Source: Candidatus Cybelea sp.
GTDB lineage: Bacteria > Vulcanimicrobiota > Vulcanimicrobiia > Vulcanimicrobiales > Vulcanimicrobiaceae
Assembly: GCA_036489315.1 (NCBI GenBank)
Contig: DASXFZ010000060.1
Span: 83,857 to 147,856 of the forward strand
Reading direction: 5' to 3'
Length of the DNA: 64,000 nt
Shown piece by piece: positions 42,125 to 50,331 of the stretch. Under the pieces are notes generated by a model. That model made no database searches. It was not told where the DNA came from and worked only from the letters and a program-made list of their open reading frames with translations. Made by a program: the position numbers and the translations under genes. Every line of letters begins with the position of its first letter. The stretch's first letter is position 1.

Positions 42125-43381
42125 ATGTATAAGAAGACAACGCTCCCTAACGGCATACGTGTTCTCACGGAGACGATGGCGGGCTTTCGGTCGGCGACGG
42201 TCGGAATCTGGGCCGACGTCGGATCGGCCTCCGAACCGCACCAGCGCCGCGGCATCTCCCACCTCGTCGAACACATGCTTTTTAAAGGAACGCCCCGTCG
42301 AAGCGCCCGCCAGATCGCCGAGACCATGGACGGCGTCGGCGGCAACCTCAACGCCTTCACCGATAAAGAGACGACCTGCTACTACGCAAAGGTCATCGAT
42401 CGCCACCTTCCGCTGGCGCTGGACGTTTTGGCCGACATGTTTTTGCACTCGACGTTCGACCCCGCGGAGCTCGATAAAGAGCAGAAGGTCATCCTCGAAG
42501 AGATCAAGATGTACGAGGACGCACCGGACGAGCTGATTCACGACATTTTTCTGCAGACGATGTGGAGCGGTTCGAATCTGGGCGAGCCGACGATCGGCTT
42601 CGCCGAGACGGTCGTCGCAATAACTCCCGACGACCTGCGCGCGCACATGCGGGCGCACTACGCGCCGAACTCGGTTATCGTGGCGGCGGCGGGAAACGTC
42701 GAGCACGAGCGTTTCGTGGAGCTCGTCGACCAGGAGTTCAAAGAGTTTGCAGGCACCAGCATCGCCTCTACGCCCGAAGAGCCCGCTACGACACCCGGCC
42801 GCCACGTTCGCGAAAAAGACAGCGAACAGGCTTACGTCGTCTTGGGGACGCGCGGGGTCACGATCCGCGACGAGCGGCGGTACGCGCTCTCGGTGCTGGA
42901 CACGGTGCTCGGCGGGGGCATGTCGAGCCGGCTCTTCCAAGAGATTCGTGAGAAACGCGGCTTGGTCTACAGCGTTTATTCGTTCCAGGCCGCCTACCGC
43001 GGCGCCGGGTTATTCGGGATCTACGCCGGCACGTCGCCCGGCAACGTCCAGTCGTGCGTGGATCTGGTCGTCGCCGAGTTCGATCGCGTCAAGGCCGAGC
43101 CGATCGGCCCCGACGAGTTTGTGCTCGCGCAGGAGCACGTCAAAGGGAATTTGACGCTGTCGCTGGAGTCGACTTCGAGCCGAATGATTCGCCTCGGCCG
43201 AAACGAGCTCGCACTCGGGCGATACGTGAGCACCGAAGAGGTCGAACGGCGAATCGACGCGGTCACTCCGCAAGAGGTTGCCGAGCTCGCGCGCGAGATC
43301 CTTACGGACGAGAACTTTGGGCTCGCGATCGTCGGGCCGGTCGACGAGCTCGAGATCAACTTCCGCGTCGACGCGGCGTAA
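42125..43381 (+). CDS. M16-family zinc metallopeptidase (processing peptidase type)
   Basis: The 418-residue protein has HLVEHMLFKGT (His46, Glu49, His50, with a downstream glutamate about 123-126) in the first half and a second M16 half (GGGMSSRLFQEIREKRGLVYSVY). It matches the single-chain bacterial M16B family related to mitochondrial processing peptidase and YmxG/PqqL-like proteins. No signal peptide is seen, so it is probably cytoplasmic. Substrate unknown. It starts with ATG nine bases after an exported-protein gene. Confidence 0.93.
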   Translation: MYKKTTLPNGIRVLTETMAGFRSATVGIWADVGSASEPHQRRGISHLVEHMLFKGTPRRSARQIAETMDGVGGNLNAFTDKETTCYYAKVIDRHLPLALDVLADMFLHSTFDPAELDKEQKVILEEIKMYEDAPDELIHDIFLQTMWSGSNLGEPTIGFAETVVAITPDDLRAHMRAHYAPNSVIVAAAGNVEHERFVELVDQEFKEFAGTSIASTPEEPATTPGRHVREKDSEQAYVVLGTRGVTIRDERRYALSVLDTVLGGGMSSRLFQEIREKRGLVYSVYSFQAAYRGAGLFGIYAGTSPGNVQSCVDLVVAEFDRVKAEPIGPDEFVLAQEHVKGNLTLSLESTSSRMIRLGRNELALGRYVSTEEVERRIDAVTPQEVAELAREILTDENFGLAIVGPVDELEINFRVDAA

Positions 43382-43414
43382 CGTGCCGGGACGGGACGCA
43401 AGGTTAGCCGATAG

Positions 43415-44299
43415 GTGCAGCACGCAGTAGCACTCGTCCCGCAGCTATGGTCCGGGAAGCTCGTTGGGGCGATGGTGATTACGTTCATCGTCCAGGGCGT
43501 AACGATCGGTGCGTACTCAGCGAGGCTCGCCGGCGTTCAGACCAAGCGCATCGCGACCTCGATCTCGCTCTTCAATCTGCTCGTCACGACCGGCCGGCTC
43601 GCAAACTTGTTCATGGGCTTCTTCGTCGGGCCCCTCTCCGATGAAGCCGGCAACGCCGTTGGACGGCTGCAGGCGCATCCCACCGCTGCCGCCGCCTGGG
43701 AGCAGGTCTTCACCACTCAGCTGCGCTGGATCGTGCTGGCCGGCACCGTCGGCATGGCCGCCTTCGCGATGCTTTTGCCGATGTTCACCTACCTATTTCG
43801 CCGCGGCGTGCACTCGTTCGAAGCGCGCGGCTCGGTACCGCACTCGCTGGCGCGCTTGGCCTCGCCGCGAGTTCTGCGCGAGGTGGTGCGTTCCGAACGC
43901 CTGCCGACCCTTGCGCAGGTGCGAACCTTCGACTGGCGAGTTCTCCCCAAACGCCTGTTGATCTTCAACACGATCGTGATGTGCGTCTATTCGGTCGGCG
44001 TCCAGGCCTCGTTCTTGGCCTCGGTGCTCGACGTGAACGTCGCCCGAACGGCGATCACCCTCTCGGGAATCGTCAACGGAATTGGAACGATCGCCTTTAC
44101 GCTCTTCGTCGACCCGACGTCGGCGATGATCACCGACCAGGCGATCCACGGGAAGCGAACCGTCCAGGAGGTTCGCTCGATGGTGTTCTATTTGACGCTG
44201 ACGGCCATCGTCGGCTCGCTGCTTTCGCAGGCGATCCTGTATCCGGCCGCAGTCATTATCGAGGTGGTCTCCCGATTTGCAGCACATGTTCATATATAG
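43415..44299 (+). CDS. amj: Amj-type lipid II flippase
   Basis: The 294-residue membrane protein has about six to eight helices and the segment YSARLAGVQTKRIATSISLFNLLVTTGRLANLFMGFFVGPLSDE (key part: RLAGVQTKRIATSISLFN), which matches the family of B. subtilis YdaH/Amj (DUF2837), a flippase that can replace MurJ. It would turn lipid II to the outer leaflet for peptidoglycan synthesis. GTG start; no strong ribosome site. It is followed by a lipoprotein gene that overlaps by 14 bases. Confidence 0.8.
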   Translation: MQHAVALVPQLWSGKLVGAMVITFIVQGVTIGAYSARLAGVQTKRIATSISLFNLLVTTGRLANLFMGFFVGPLSDEAGNAVGRLQAHPTAAAAWEQVFTTQLRWIVLAGTVGMAAFAMLLPMFTYLFRRGVHSFEARGSVPHSLARLASPRVLREVVRSERLPTLAQVRTFDWRVLPKRLLIFNTIVMCVYSVGVQASFLASVLDVNVARTAITLSGIVNGIGTIAFTLFVDPTSAMITDQAIHGKRTVQEVRSMVFYLTLTAIVGSLLSQAILYPAAVIIEVVSRFAAHVHI

Positions 44300-44948
44300 G
44301 CGCCTGACGGCAGCAGCGGCGCTCTGCGGCGCGTTGACGCTCGCCGGCTGCGCGGGTTCGATCGAGCGGTGGATCGCCGATACCCGCATTCACCAAGGGG
44401 ACGTCTCGATCACCCACGGAGACGCGCGGGACGCCGAGCTCTCCTACGGGCTGGCGCTGCGCGTTGCGCCCAACGACGCCCGCGCCCGCGCCGGCTACGT
44501 CGAAGCGGCTGCCAGTCTCGCCCGGCAGCAGTTCAGCAAGGGAAACTTCGACGATGCGCTGGCAACAGTCAACAGCGGGCTCGCAATGGATGCGCAGAGC
44601 GCACCGCTGGCGGCGTTGAAGGTGACGATCGAGCAGGCCAAGCTCAAACGGGAGATCGTTATCTCGAACTATCCGACGTTTCGGACGGCGGCGTCAGAGA
44701 TTCGGCATGCCTATCAGCAGCTCAACGTCGCCAATGCCCTGCTCCTGCGGGACCTGCGCCGCTTCGGTTACACCTTTGATACCGACGATCTTTCGCAGGC
44801 GATCAAACGCAGCTACGCGCTGCAGCTGGAGGTTGCCAAGAACACGAACCGCCTGATCGCCTACCGGCAGCTGGTCTCGTCGGGCCTGCCCGAAGTGCCG
44901 TCGCAGTCGACAACGTTCGGCGCAGCCTCGCTGCTGCCGCTGCCATAA
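44286..44948 (+). CDS. TPR-like lipoprotein
   Basis: The 220-residue product has a lipobox LAGC at about residue 22-25 after a hydrophobic signal, so it is attached to a membrane as a lipoprotein. The mature part has TPR-like helical pairs (AELSYGLALRVAPNDARARAGYVEAAASLA and FDDALATVNSGLAMDAQ) and a further helical region of about 100 residues. It is coupled to the Amj gene, which suggests a role in envelope growth, by inference. ATG at 44286 is used; TTG at 44277 also in frame. Confidence 0.75.
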   Translation: MFIYRRLTAAAALCGALTLAGCAGSIERWIADTRIHQGDVSITHGDARDAELSYGLALRVAPNDARARAGYVEAAASLARQQFSKGNFDDALATVNSGLAMDAQSAPLAALKVTIEQAKLKREIVISNYPTFRTAASEIRHAYQQLNVANALLLRDLRRFGYTFDTDDLSQAIKRSYALQLEVAKNTNRLIAYRQLVSSGLPEVPSQSTTFGAASLLPLP

Positions 44949-44961
44949 GCGAAGGCGTTCG

Positions 44962-45741
44962 ATGATCGCCTGGTTCGAATCGCTCCCGACGCTGCTCGCC
45001 GGCGCGCTCATCGTCGGCGGCTTCGTCGCCTCGTGTCTGGTCATGGGGTATCTCGTCAACCGGTTCACCTCGCAGACGGTGCGTGAGGCTCACAACGACC
45101 GAGCCGGGTTCATTCTGGCGGTGATCGGCGTCATCTACGCCGTCCTGCTCGCCTTCGTCGCGATCGGCGTATGGGAGCGCTTTCAAGAGGCCGAAGTGCG
45201 AAGCTACGACGAGGCGGGGTCGCTGGCGACCGTTTATCGCGGCTCGGACTCGTTTCCCACGGGCGCACACCTGCGCGCGATGATGCGGTCTTACGTGCAC
45301 TCGATCATCGACGTCGAGTGGCCGCTGATGCGGCGCGGCGACGACACCGAATTCTCGACCCGGTTGCCGGAGATGGTCGATAAGTACGTCCGCAGGTTGC
45401 CGGTCGCGTCGACGGGCCAGGCGGACGTGCACGCGCAGATGATCGCCTCGATGGAGGCGGCATTGATGGATCGACAGACGCGTTTGACCATCGACTTCAT
45501 CGGTATCAGCGGCATCATGTGGTTCGTTCTGATCGCCGGCGCCTACGTTACGGTCGCATTCACGTATCTCTTCGGATTCGAGCGTACGATCATGCAGCAG
45601 CTGATGGTTGGAGGCTTGAGCCTGATCATTGGGCTAGTGCTCTTTTTGGTCTTGGCGCTCGATTATCCGTATCGCGGCGGGATCGCCGTCCAGCCGCACG
45701 CCTTTCGCGCGCTGCTCGAGGGATGGAGTGAGGGTTTTTGA
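44962..45741 (+). CDS. DUF4239-family membrane protein
   Basis: The 259-residue protein has two N-terminal helices (residues 12-33 and 50-67) and two C-terminal helices (about 185-205 and 212-232) around a cytoplasmic helical region, with the motif NDRAGFILAVIGVIYAVLLAFVAIGVWE, typical for DUF4239 and bestrophin-like proteins. Function is unknown; ion conduction has been suggested for similar folds. It follows the lipoprotein gene by 13 bases. Confidence 0.8.
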   Translation: MIAWFESLPTLLAGALIVGGFVASCLVMGYLVNRFTSQTVREAHNDRAGFILAVIGVIYAVLLAFVAIGVWERFQEAEVRSYDEAGSLATVYRGSDSFPTGAHLRAMMRSYVHSIIDVEWPLMRRGDDTEFSTRLPEMVDKYVRRLPVASTGQADVHAQMIASMEAALMDRQTRLTIDFIGISGIMWFVLIAGAYVTVAFTYLFGFERTIMQQLMVGGLSLIIGLVLFLVLALDYPYRGGIAVQPHAFRALLEGWSEGF

Positions 45742-45782
45742 AGCTTTTCGCGAATTGAGTTGCTTGGGGGTTTGCGGTTTGG

Positions 45783-47378
45783 TTAGGTGCTGGGGATGGT
45801 GCAGACGTTGTGGGCGGTGAGGAAGGCGCGGCCGTGGCCCGCGCGTTCGGCCGTGCGGAAGGCTCTCCAGAACGCCTCTGCGTTGGGAACGAGGCGATCC
45901 GGCGAAGTCTGATAGACGCGCCAGCCGCCGTACTCGACGACCGGGAAGCGCGCTAGCCAGGCGCAAAGCTCGAGATTGCGGCGCAGGCGCCGGTCTTCGA
46001 TCGAAACGAAGTAGCGCGCACCCTTGCGGATCGCGCTCTCTTCGTCGAACGGCGTCCACACGATCGGATCCTCTTCCCAACCGAAGCGATTGAGATAGTA
46101 TTGTACGTCCGGCCCGTAGTGGCCGATGACGACGAGCGCATCGCGCGGCAACGCTTCGTTGAGCGCCAGCGCGTTGCGATACGCGGCGGCGTTATAGTCG
46201 TAGTAGGCGGCAACCGATGTCCGGCCTCCGAGCGCCACCGCGCCGACGAGCGCCACGAGCGCGAGCAATGCGTAACGCACCGTTGGGGCCGCGTCGACGC
46301 CCCGCACGAGCTCGACTACTCGTCCGAACAGGCCGCCGATCGAGAGCGCACAGAGCGGCAGGAGCGGATACATGTAGTAGTCGACGCGCTCGACCGTAAC
46401 CACGACGAAAACGTAGAGCAGGCCTCCCCCGAGCCAAGCCCAGAGAAATGCTCTGCTGCGTGCCCGAACCCAGGGGAGCGCGGCGAAGGCGGCGATTGAG
46501 AGCAGGAACGCGACGCCTCCGAGCATCGTATCGCGAAGCATTCCCAACACGATCCGAAAGTTCGTAAGCTTCCCAGCGAACGCGGAGAGGCCGGTCAGCG
46601 CCGCCTTCAAGGCGGGGAGAACGTGAAGCTTGGTTATGCCGCTTGCCCAGTGCCACTCCGCATAGGAGGCAACGCGCCGGTCGTACAGCCAGAAGACGAG
46701 AAGGGGAAGAACGAACAGAATTGCGGTCTGGATCACCGGCGTTTTCTTGCCGGCGTGGACGCGCTGCCATACCAGGGCGATGAGGGGCGCGATCCCCAGC
46801 ATCGCAACCGGCTTGGCTAAATACGCGAGCGCGAGCAGCGCGGTCGTCCACAGGACATCGCCCCATTCGAGCTTGTCGCGGTCCAAAAGCGTGCGCGCAG
46901 CCGCATACAAAGCGGCGGTCAGGAAAAACACCATCGCGCAGTCGGGAGTAAAGGTGCGGCCGTAGTAGACGCTGCCCGGGAAGACCGCATAAAAGAAGCC
47001 GGCCGCGAGCCCGGCAATCGCGCTGCCAAAGAGCCAGCGGCCCAGGAGCGTCACGATCGCGACCGTAGCGAGGCTGAATCCCAGGGTAATGAGCCGCCCG
47101 AAGATTTCGTGAACTCCGAAGAGCTTGTAGAGCGAGGCCGCCAAGAACGGGACGATTTGCAGTTCGAGCTCGACGTAGTTCGGCGGCGGCCCGTTATACG
47201 TCGTCTGCGGATACATGATGTTGAATTGGTAAAGGGCGAAGTTGCGCGCGATCCCCGCGGTATCGCCCTGGCGCCAGCCCGGGTGGTCGAGGATCGGGTT
47301 GCCGATGCCGTGCAGCCGCAACGCCAGCGCCAGCAGCAAGAGTACCGCCAGGCTGCCGTACCAGTACGCGCGCTTCAA
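45783..47378 (-). CDS. GT39/ArnT-like polytopic glycosyltransferase
   Basis: The 531-residue membrane protein has about 11-12 helices and the polyprenyl-phosphate-sugar transferase loop start GWRQGDTAGIARNFA, then YPQTTYNGPPPNYVELEL and GRTFTPDCAMVFFLTAALY, as in PMT/ArnT-family enzymes. It would move a sugar from a lipid carrier to an envelope acceptor. TTG at 47378 overlaps the GtrA-like gene (TTGA). An upstream extension of the frame runs through that gene and is rejected. Confidence 0.82.
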   Translation of the reverse strand: MKRAYWYGSLAVLLLLALALRLHGIGNPILDHPGWRQGDTAGIARNFALYQFNIMYPQTTYNGPPPNYVELELQIVPFLAASLYKLFGVHEIFGRLITLGFSLATVAIVTLLGRWLFGSAIAGLAAGFFYAVFPGSVYYGRTFTPDCAMVFFLTAALYAAARTLLDRDKLEWGDVLWTTALLALAYLAKPVAMLGIAPLIALVWQRVHAGKKTPVIQTAILFVLPLLVFWLYDRRVASYAEWHWASGITKLHVLPALKAALTGLSAFAGKLTNFRIVLGMLRDTMLGGVAFLLSIAAFAALPWVRARSRAFLWAWLGGGLLYVFVVVTVERVDYYMYPLLPLCALSIGGLFGRVVELVRGVDAAPTVRYALLALVALVGAVALGGRTSVAAYYDYNAAAYRNALALNEALPRDALVVIGHYGPDVQYYLNRFGWEEDPIVWTPFDEESAIRKGARYFVSIEDRRLRRNLELCAWLARFPVVEYGGWRVYQTSPDRLVPNAEAFWRAFRTAERAGHGRAFLTAHNVCTIPST

Positions 47379-47764
47379 TTCAGGTGCCGGAACGTCCAGT
47401 ATTTGTTGATGAAGAAGTTGACGAACATGCCGGCGAGCGTCGCGACGAGCCAGGTCGTCGTGAAGTGACGAATGTTGAAGTGCTCGGCCAATGCAAAGAC
47501 GATCCGGCCGAAGATCAGGGCGATCGCCGAGACGGTGAGGAACTGCAGCCCTTCGACGAACGGATTGCGGCGCGAGCCGAACGTCCAGATCCGGTTGAAG
47601 ATATAGTTCGAAACGCCGCCGACCATGAAGCCGATGGCGAAGTCGGCGAACCACGACAACGCGGTCGTCTTTTCCAGCACGTGAGCGATGACGAAGTTGA
47701 CGAGCGTCCCGGATGCGCCGACGATGCCGAACTTGACGAACTGGCGCACGCCGCGCCTACGCAA
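47375..47764 (-). CDS. GtrA-family membrane protein
   Basis: The 129-residue protein has four helices and the GtrA pattern VKFGIVGASGTLVNFVIAHVLEK, SNYIFNRIWTFGSRR and FVNFFINKYWTFRHL, the repeated N-x-W-T-F signature. GtrA proteins are thought to flip undecaprenyl-phosphate sugars for surface polysaccharide or teichoic acid decoration. It lies between two glycosyltransferases, overlapping them by four and eight bases, as a translationally coupled unit. Confidence 0.9.
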   Translation of the reverse strand: MRRRGVRQFVKFGIVGASGTLVNFVIAHVLEKTTALSWFADFAIGFMVGGVSNYIFNRIWTFGSRRNPFVEGLQFLTVSAIALIFGRIVFALAEHFNIRHFTTTWLVATLAGMFVNFFINKYWTFRHLN

Positions 47765-49280
47765 CCCAGTACCAATCCGCGAAGAGGACGGTAAATAGCC
47801 CCAGAAGGGGGAGCGAGAAGGCGAGGATCACGTTGTTGACCCATGGTCGCTCGCCCCAGCGGGCGAGAATCGCGAACATCGGAAAGAGGACCAGGGCGAA
47901 GCGCGGCATCGACATCAAGTTCGATGTGGACATCGGGACGAGGATCGAGAGCGCCATGTAGGCGATGTAGGAGGGCCGCAGGCTGTGCCAGCCCGCAACG
48001 AGCACGCCGATCATCAGCACCGTGAAGGCGACCTCCAACGATTGATTCGCGACGTTCTGCGCCCCGGCGCCGTGCGCCACAATCTTGCCGAACGCGTTGA
48101 TCAGGCTGACCCACGGCGGCGCGAAATGCCGGTTCCAATGAATCTGGACGTGTGAGAAATAGAGCGGGTCGGCGCGCAGCACCCAGAGGTACGCCATGTA
48201 GAGTGCGAGCCCAAGCGGGATCAGCACGGCGGCGAGCAGATTGACGATCGTCGCCTTGGCATCCGATTCGTGCGCGGTCGCCCACTCCATGACGAACGGG
48301 ACGAGCAGCAGGACCCCTTCGACGCGCGTGAGCGCGGCGAAGAACCCGAGTGCGCCGGCGACCCACCACATTCGAGCCCGCATGTAGTAGAACGATGCAA
48401 CGGTGAGCATGAAGAAGAGCGACTCGGTGTAAACGGCGGCGAAATAGACCGCCGTCGGAAAGATCGAGACGTAGAAGATCGCGCGCCGCGCGACCGCGCG
48501 GTCGTATTCGTGCTCCAGAAGCTTATACAGGTAGAGCAGGCCGAAGAAGAAGGACGCGTTGGAGATCAGCAGGCCGGCAATCAGGTGGTTTCCGGCCAGT
48601 GCGCCGAAGATTCGTATCAGCAGCGGATAGAGGGGGAAGAACGCCATGTCCGTTCCGCGATACCCCTGCGTCGCGATGTCCAAGTAGTGCACCGCATCCC
48701 AGCGTCCCCAGACCGCAAGCAGCATGTGCGAGGACTCCTGGACGTGCGTGCCGGCGCGTTGGCCGATGATGACCGCCGCCAGTTCGGCAATGACGATGAT
48801 CGCCAAGCGCGTTGCCGCGAAGTCGATCAGGACCTCGCGGACCGTCTGGTTGAAGCGCGCCGCGATGAGGATTTTTGCCGTGCAGGAGAGGGCCAACGCG
48901 ATCAGCAGGAGACGCGCGCCGTGCGTCAGTTCGGAGGCGAAGACAAAGGTCAGCCAGAGCAGCAGAAACGGCAGCCAGGTCAGCGCATCGTAGCGCAGCG
49001 AACGAACGAGCGTTATCCCGGCGCGATGCGCGAAGTAGCTGGAATAGGCAGCCCAGAGCGCAGTGGCGAGAAGCACGCCGCCGACGATTCCGGCGATCAG
49101 ACCGGCCTCGCCGATCGCCCCGTGGTGATGCGGAACGACGACCGCGTACCAGGCGAAGAACCCGAGGGAAAGGCCCGCAAGCGCGACCGCCCAGAGCGAC
49201 GGCCAACCTGCACTGATTACGTCAGCGAACTGCGAGGATCGTCGCTGTACGGGCTGTGAGAGATCGGTACCCGCGAACAC
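47757..49280 (-). CDS. PIG-V-like mannosyltransferase family membrane protein
   Basis: The 507-residue protein has about 12 helices and the loop segment GRWDAVHYLDIATQGY followed by FFPLYPLLIRI and YTESLFFMLTVASFYY, which matches the PIG-V/GPI mannosyltransferase 2-like family found in many bacteria. It would transfer a mannose or other hexose from polyprenyl phosphate to an unknown acceptor. GTG start lies within a small dyad. It is the first gene of a three-gene unit with GtrA-like and GT39-like genes. Confidence 0.82.
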   Translation of the reverse strand: MFAGTDLSQPVQRRSSQFADVISAGWPSLWAVALAGLSLGFFAWYAVVVPHHHGAIGEAGLIAGIVGGVLLATALWAAYSSYFAHRAGITLVRSLRYDALTWLPFLLLWLTFVFASELTHGARLLLIALALSCTAKILIAARFNQTVREVLIDFAATRLAIIVIAELAAVIIGQRAGTHVQESSHMLLAVWGRWDAVHYLDIATQGYRGTDMAFFPLYPLLIRIFGALAGNHLIAGLLISNASFFFGLLYLYKLLEHEYDRAVARRAIFYVSIFPTAVYFAAVYTESLFFMLTVASFYYMRARMWWVAGALGFFAALTRVEGVLLLVPFVMEWATAHESDAKATIVNLLAAVLIPLGLALYMAYLWVLRADPLYFSHVQIHWNRHFAPPWVSLINAFGKIVAHGAGAQNVANQSLEVAFTVLMIGVLVAGWHSLRPSYIAYMALSILVPMSTSNLMSMPRFALVLFPMFAILARWGERPWVNNVILAFSLPLLGLFTVLFADWYWVA

Positions 49281-49293
49281 GTCCGAACGTGTT
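49276..49293. promoter_or_regulatory. Dyad between divergent genes
   Basis: AACACG (49276-49281) and CGTGTT (49288-49293) form a perfect inverted repeat with a six-base spacer. It overlaps the GTG start of the PIG-V-like gene and lies 40 bases before glpX. It may be an operator in the 52-base divergent region. Confidence 0.3.
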
Positions 49294-49332
49294 TAACAGG
49301 AAATAAGGCGCTTCCCTTGCAAGCCACTGAGA

Positions 49333-50316
49333 ATGGCTCCCTCCATTCTGCGGGCGAGGTTGGAAAGCTCGGTTGATACGCTCGACTTCGTCAAGGTAAC
49401 AGAGAACGGCGCGCTGGCGGCTTCACGCTGGATGGGCCGAGGCGAACGCGAGGCTGCCGACGGTGCGGCCGTCTCAAAGATGCGTGAGTCGCTGGGCGAG
49501 ATGGAGATCGCCGGCCGAATCGTCATCGGCGAAGGAGAGCGCGACGAGGCGCCGATGCTGTACATCGGCGAGAAGGTAGGCAGCGGCGGCCGTGAGGTTG
49601 ACATCGCCGTCGACCCCGTCGAAGGAACGAATCTCGTCGCGAATGGGCTGCCCAACGCGATCGCGGTCATGGCGATTGCGGAGCGTGGCGGTCTGCTGCA
49701 TGCGCCGGATACGTATATGCGCAAACTCGCGGTGGGCCCGAAGGCGGCCGCCTACGTGCACATCGATGCGCCCGTTAGGGATAATCTCGAAGCCGTCGCG
49801 AACGCGCTCGAAAAACCGATCAACGATGTCTGCGTGATCATCTTGGACCGCCCGCGGCACGCGGAGCTCATCAAAGAAGTCCGCGCCGCGGGCGCACGCA
49901 TCCGGCTGATCTCCGACGGAGACGTCGACGCTTGCATCGCCACGGCGATCGAATCGACGGGCATTCACGTCGCGATGGGCACCGGCGGCGCTCCCGAGGG
50001 GGTGCTGGCCGCCGCGGCGATCAAGTGCCTCGGCGGAAATTTTATGGGCCGTCTTTCGCCGCGGAACGAAGAAGAGGCTTCGCGAGCCGAAGCGATGGGC
50101 TTCGGCAACCTCGACCGCGTGCTCGAGCTCGACGATCTAGTAAAGAGCAGCGACGTCATCTTTTGCGCGACCGGCATTACCGACGGCGACCTCGTGCGCG
50201 GCGTCCGCTTCTTTGGCAATCAAGCACGAACGCATTCAATCTTAGTGCATTCCGGCGGGACGGTGCGCTTCATCGAATCGACGCATCGGCTCGGCGCTCG
50301 GCCGGCCGGACGCTAA
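49333..50316 (+). CDS. glpX: Class II fructose-1,6-bisphosphatase
   Basis: The 327-residue enzyme has IVIGEGERDEAPMLYIGEKVG, AVDPVEGTNLVANGLPNAIAV, ATGITDGDLVRGV and similar GlpX hallmarks with metal-binding acidic residues. It removes the C1 phosphate in gluconeogenesis and, in some lineages, also works as sedoheptulose bisphosphatase. ATG is used. The gene is followed by a flavin disulfide oxidoreductase 15 bases later. Confidence 0.96.
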   Translation: MAPSILRARLESSVDTLDFVKVTENGALAASRWMGRGEREAADGAAVSKMRESLGEMEIAGRIVIGEGERDEAPMLYIGEKVGSGGREVDIAVDPVEGTNLVANGLPNAIAVMAIAERGGLLHAPDTYMRKLAVGPKAAAYVHIDAPVRDNLEAVANALEKPINDVCVIILDRPRHAELIKEVRAAGARIRLISDGDVDACIATAIESTGIHVAMGTGGAPEGVLAAAAIKCLGGNFMGRLSPRNEEEASRAEAMGFGNLDRVLELDDLVKSSDVIFCATGITDGDLVRGVRFFGNQARTHSILVHSGGTVRFIESTHRLGARPAGR

Positions 50317-50331
50317 GGAGAGCGCCGCCGC

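Noticed and set aside
47379..47654. N-terminal extension of the GT39-like protein
   Set aside because: It reads antisense-like basic sequence through the GtrA-like gene; the TTG at 47378 gives the natural start with a TTGA overlap.
48270..49259. A 329-codon open frame antisense to the PIG-V-like gene
   Set aside because: Very rich in Arg, Gln and Glu, as expected from the reverse of a membrane-protein gene; no start signals or family match.
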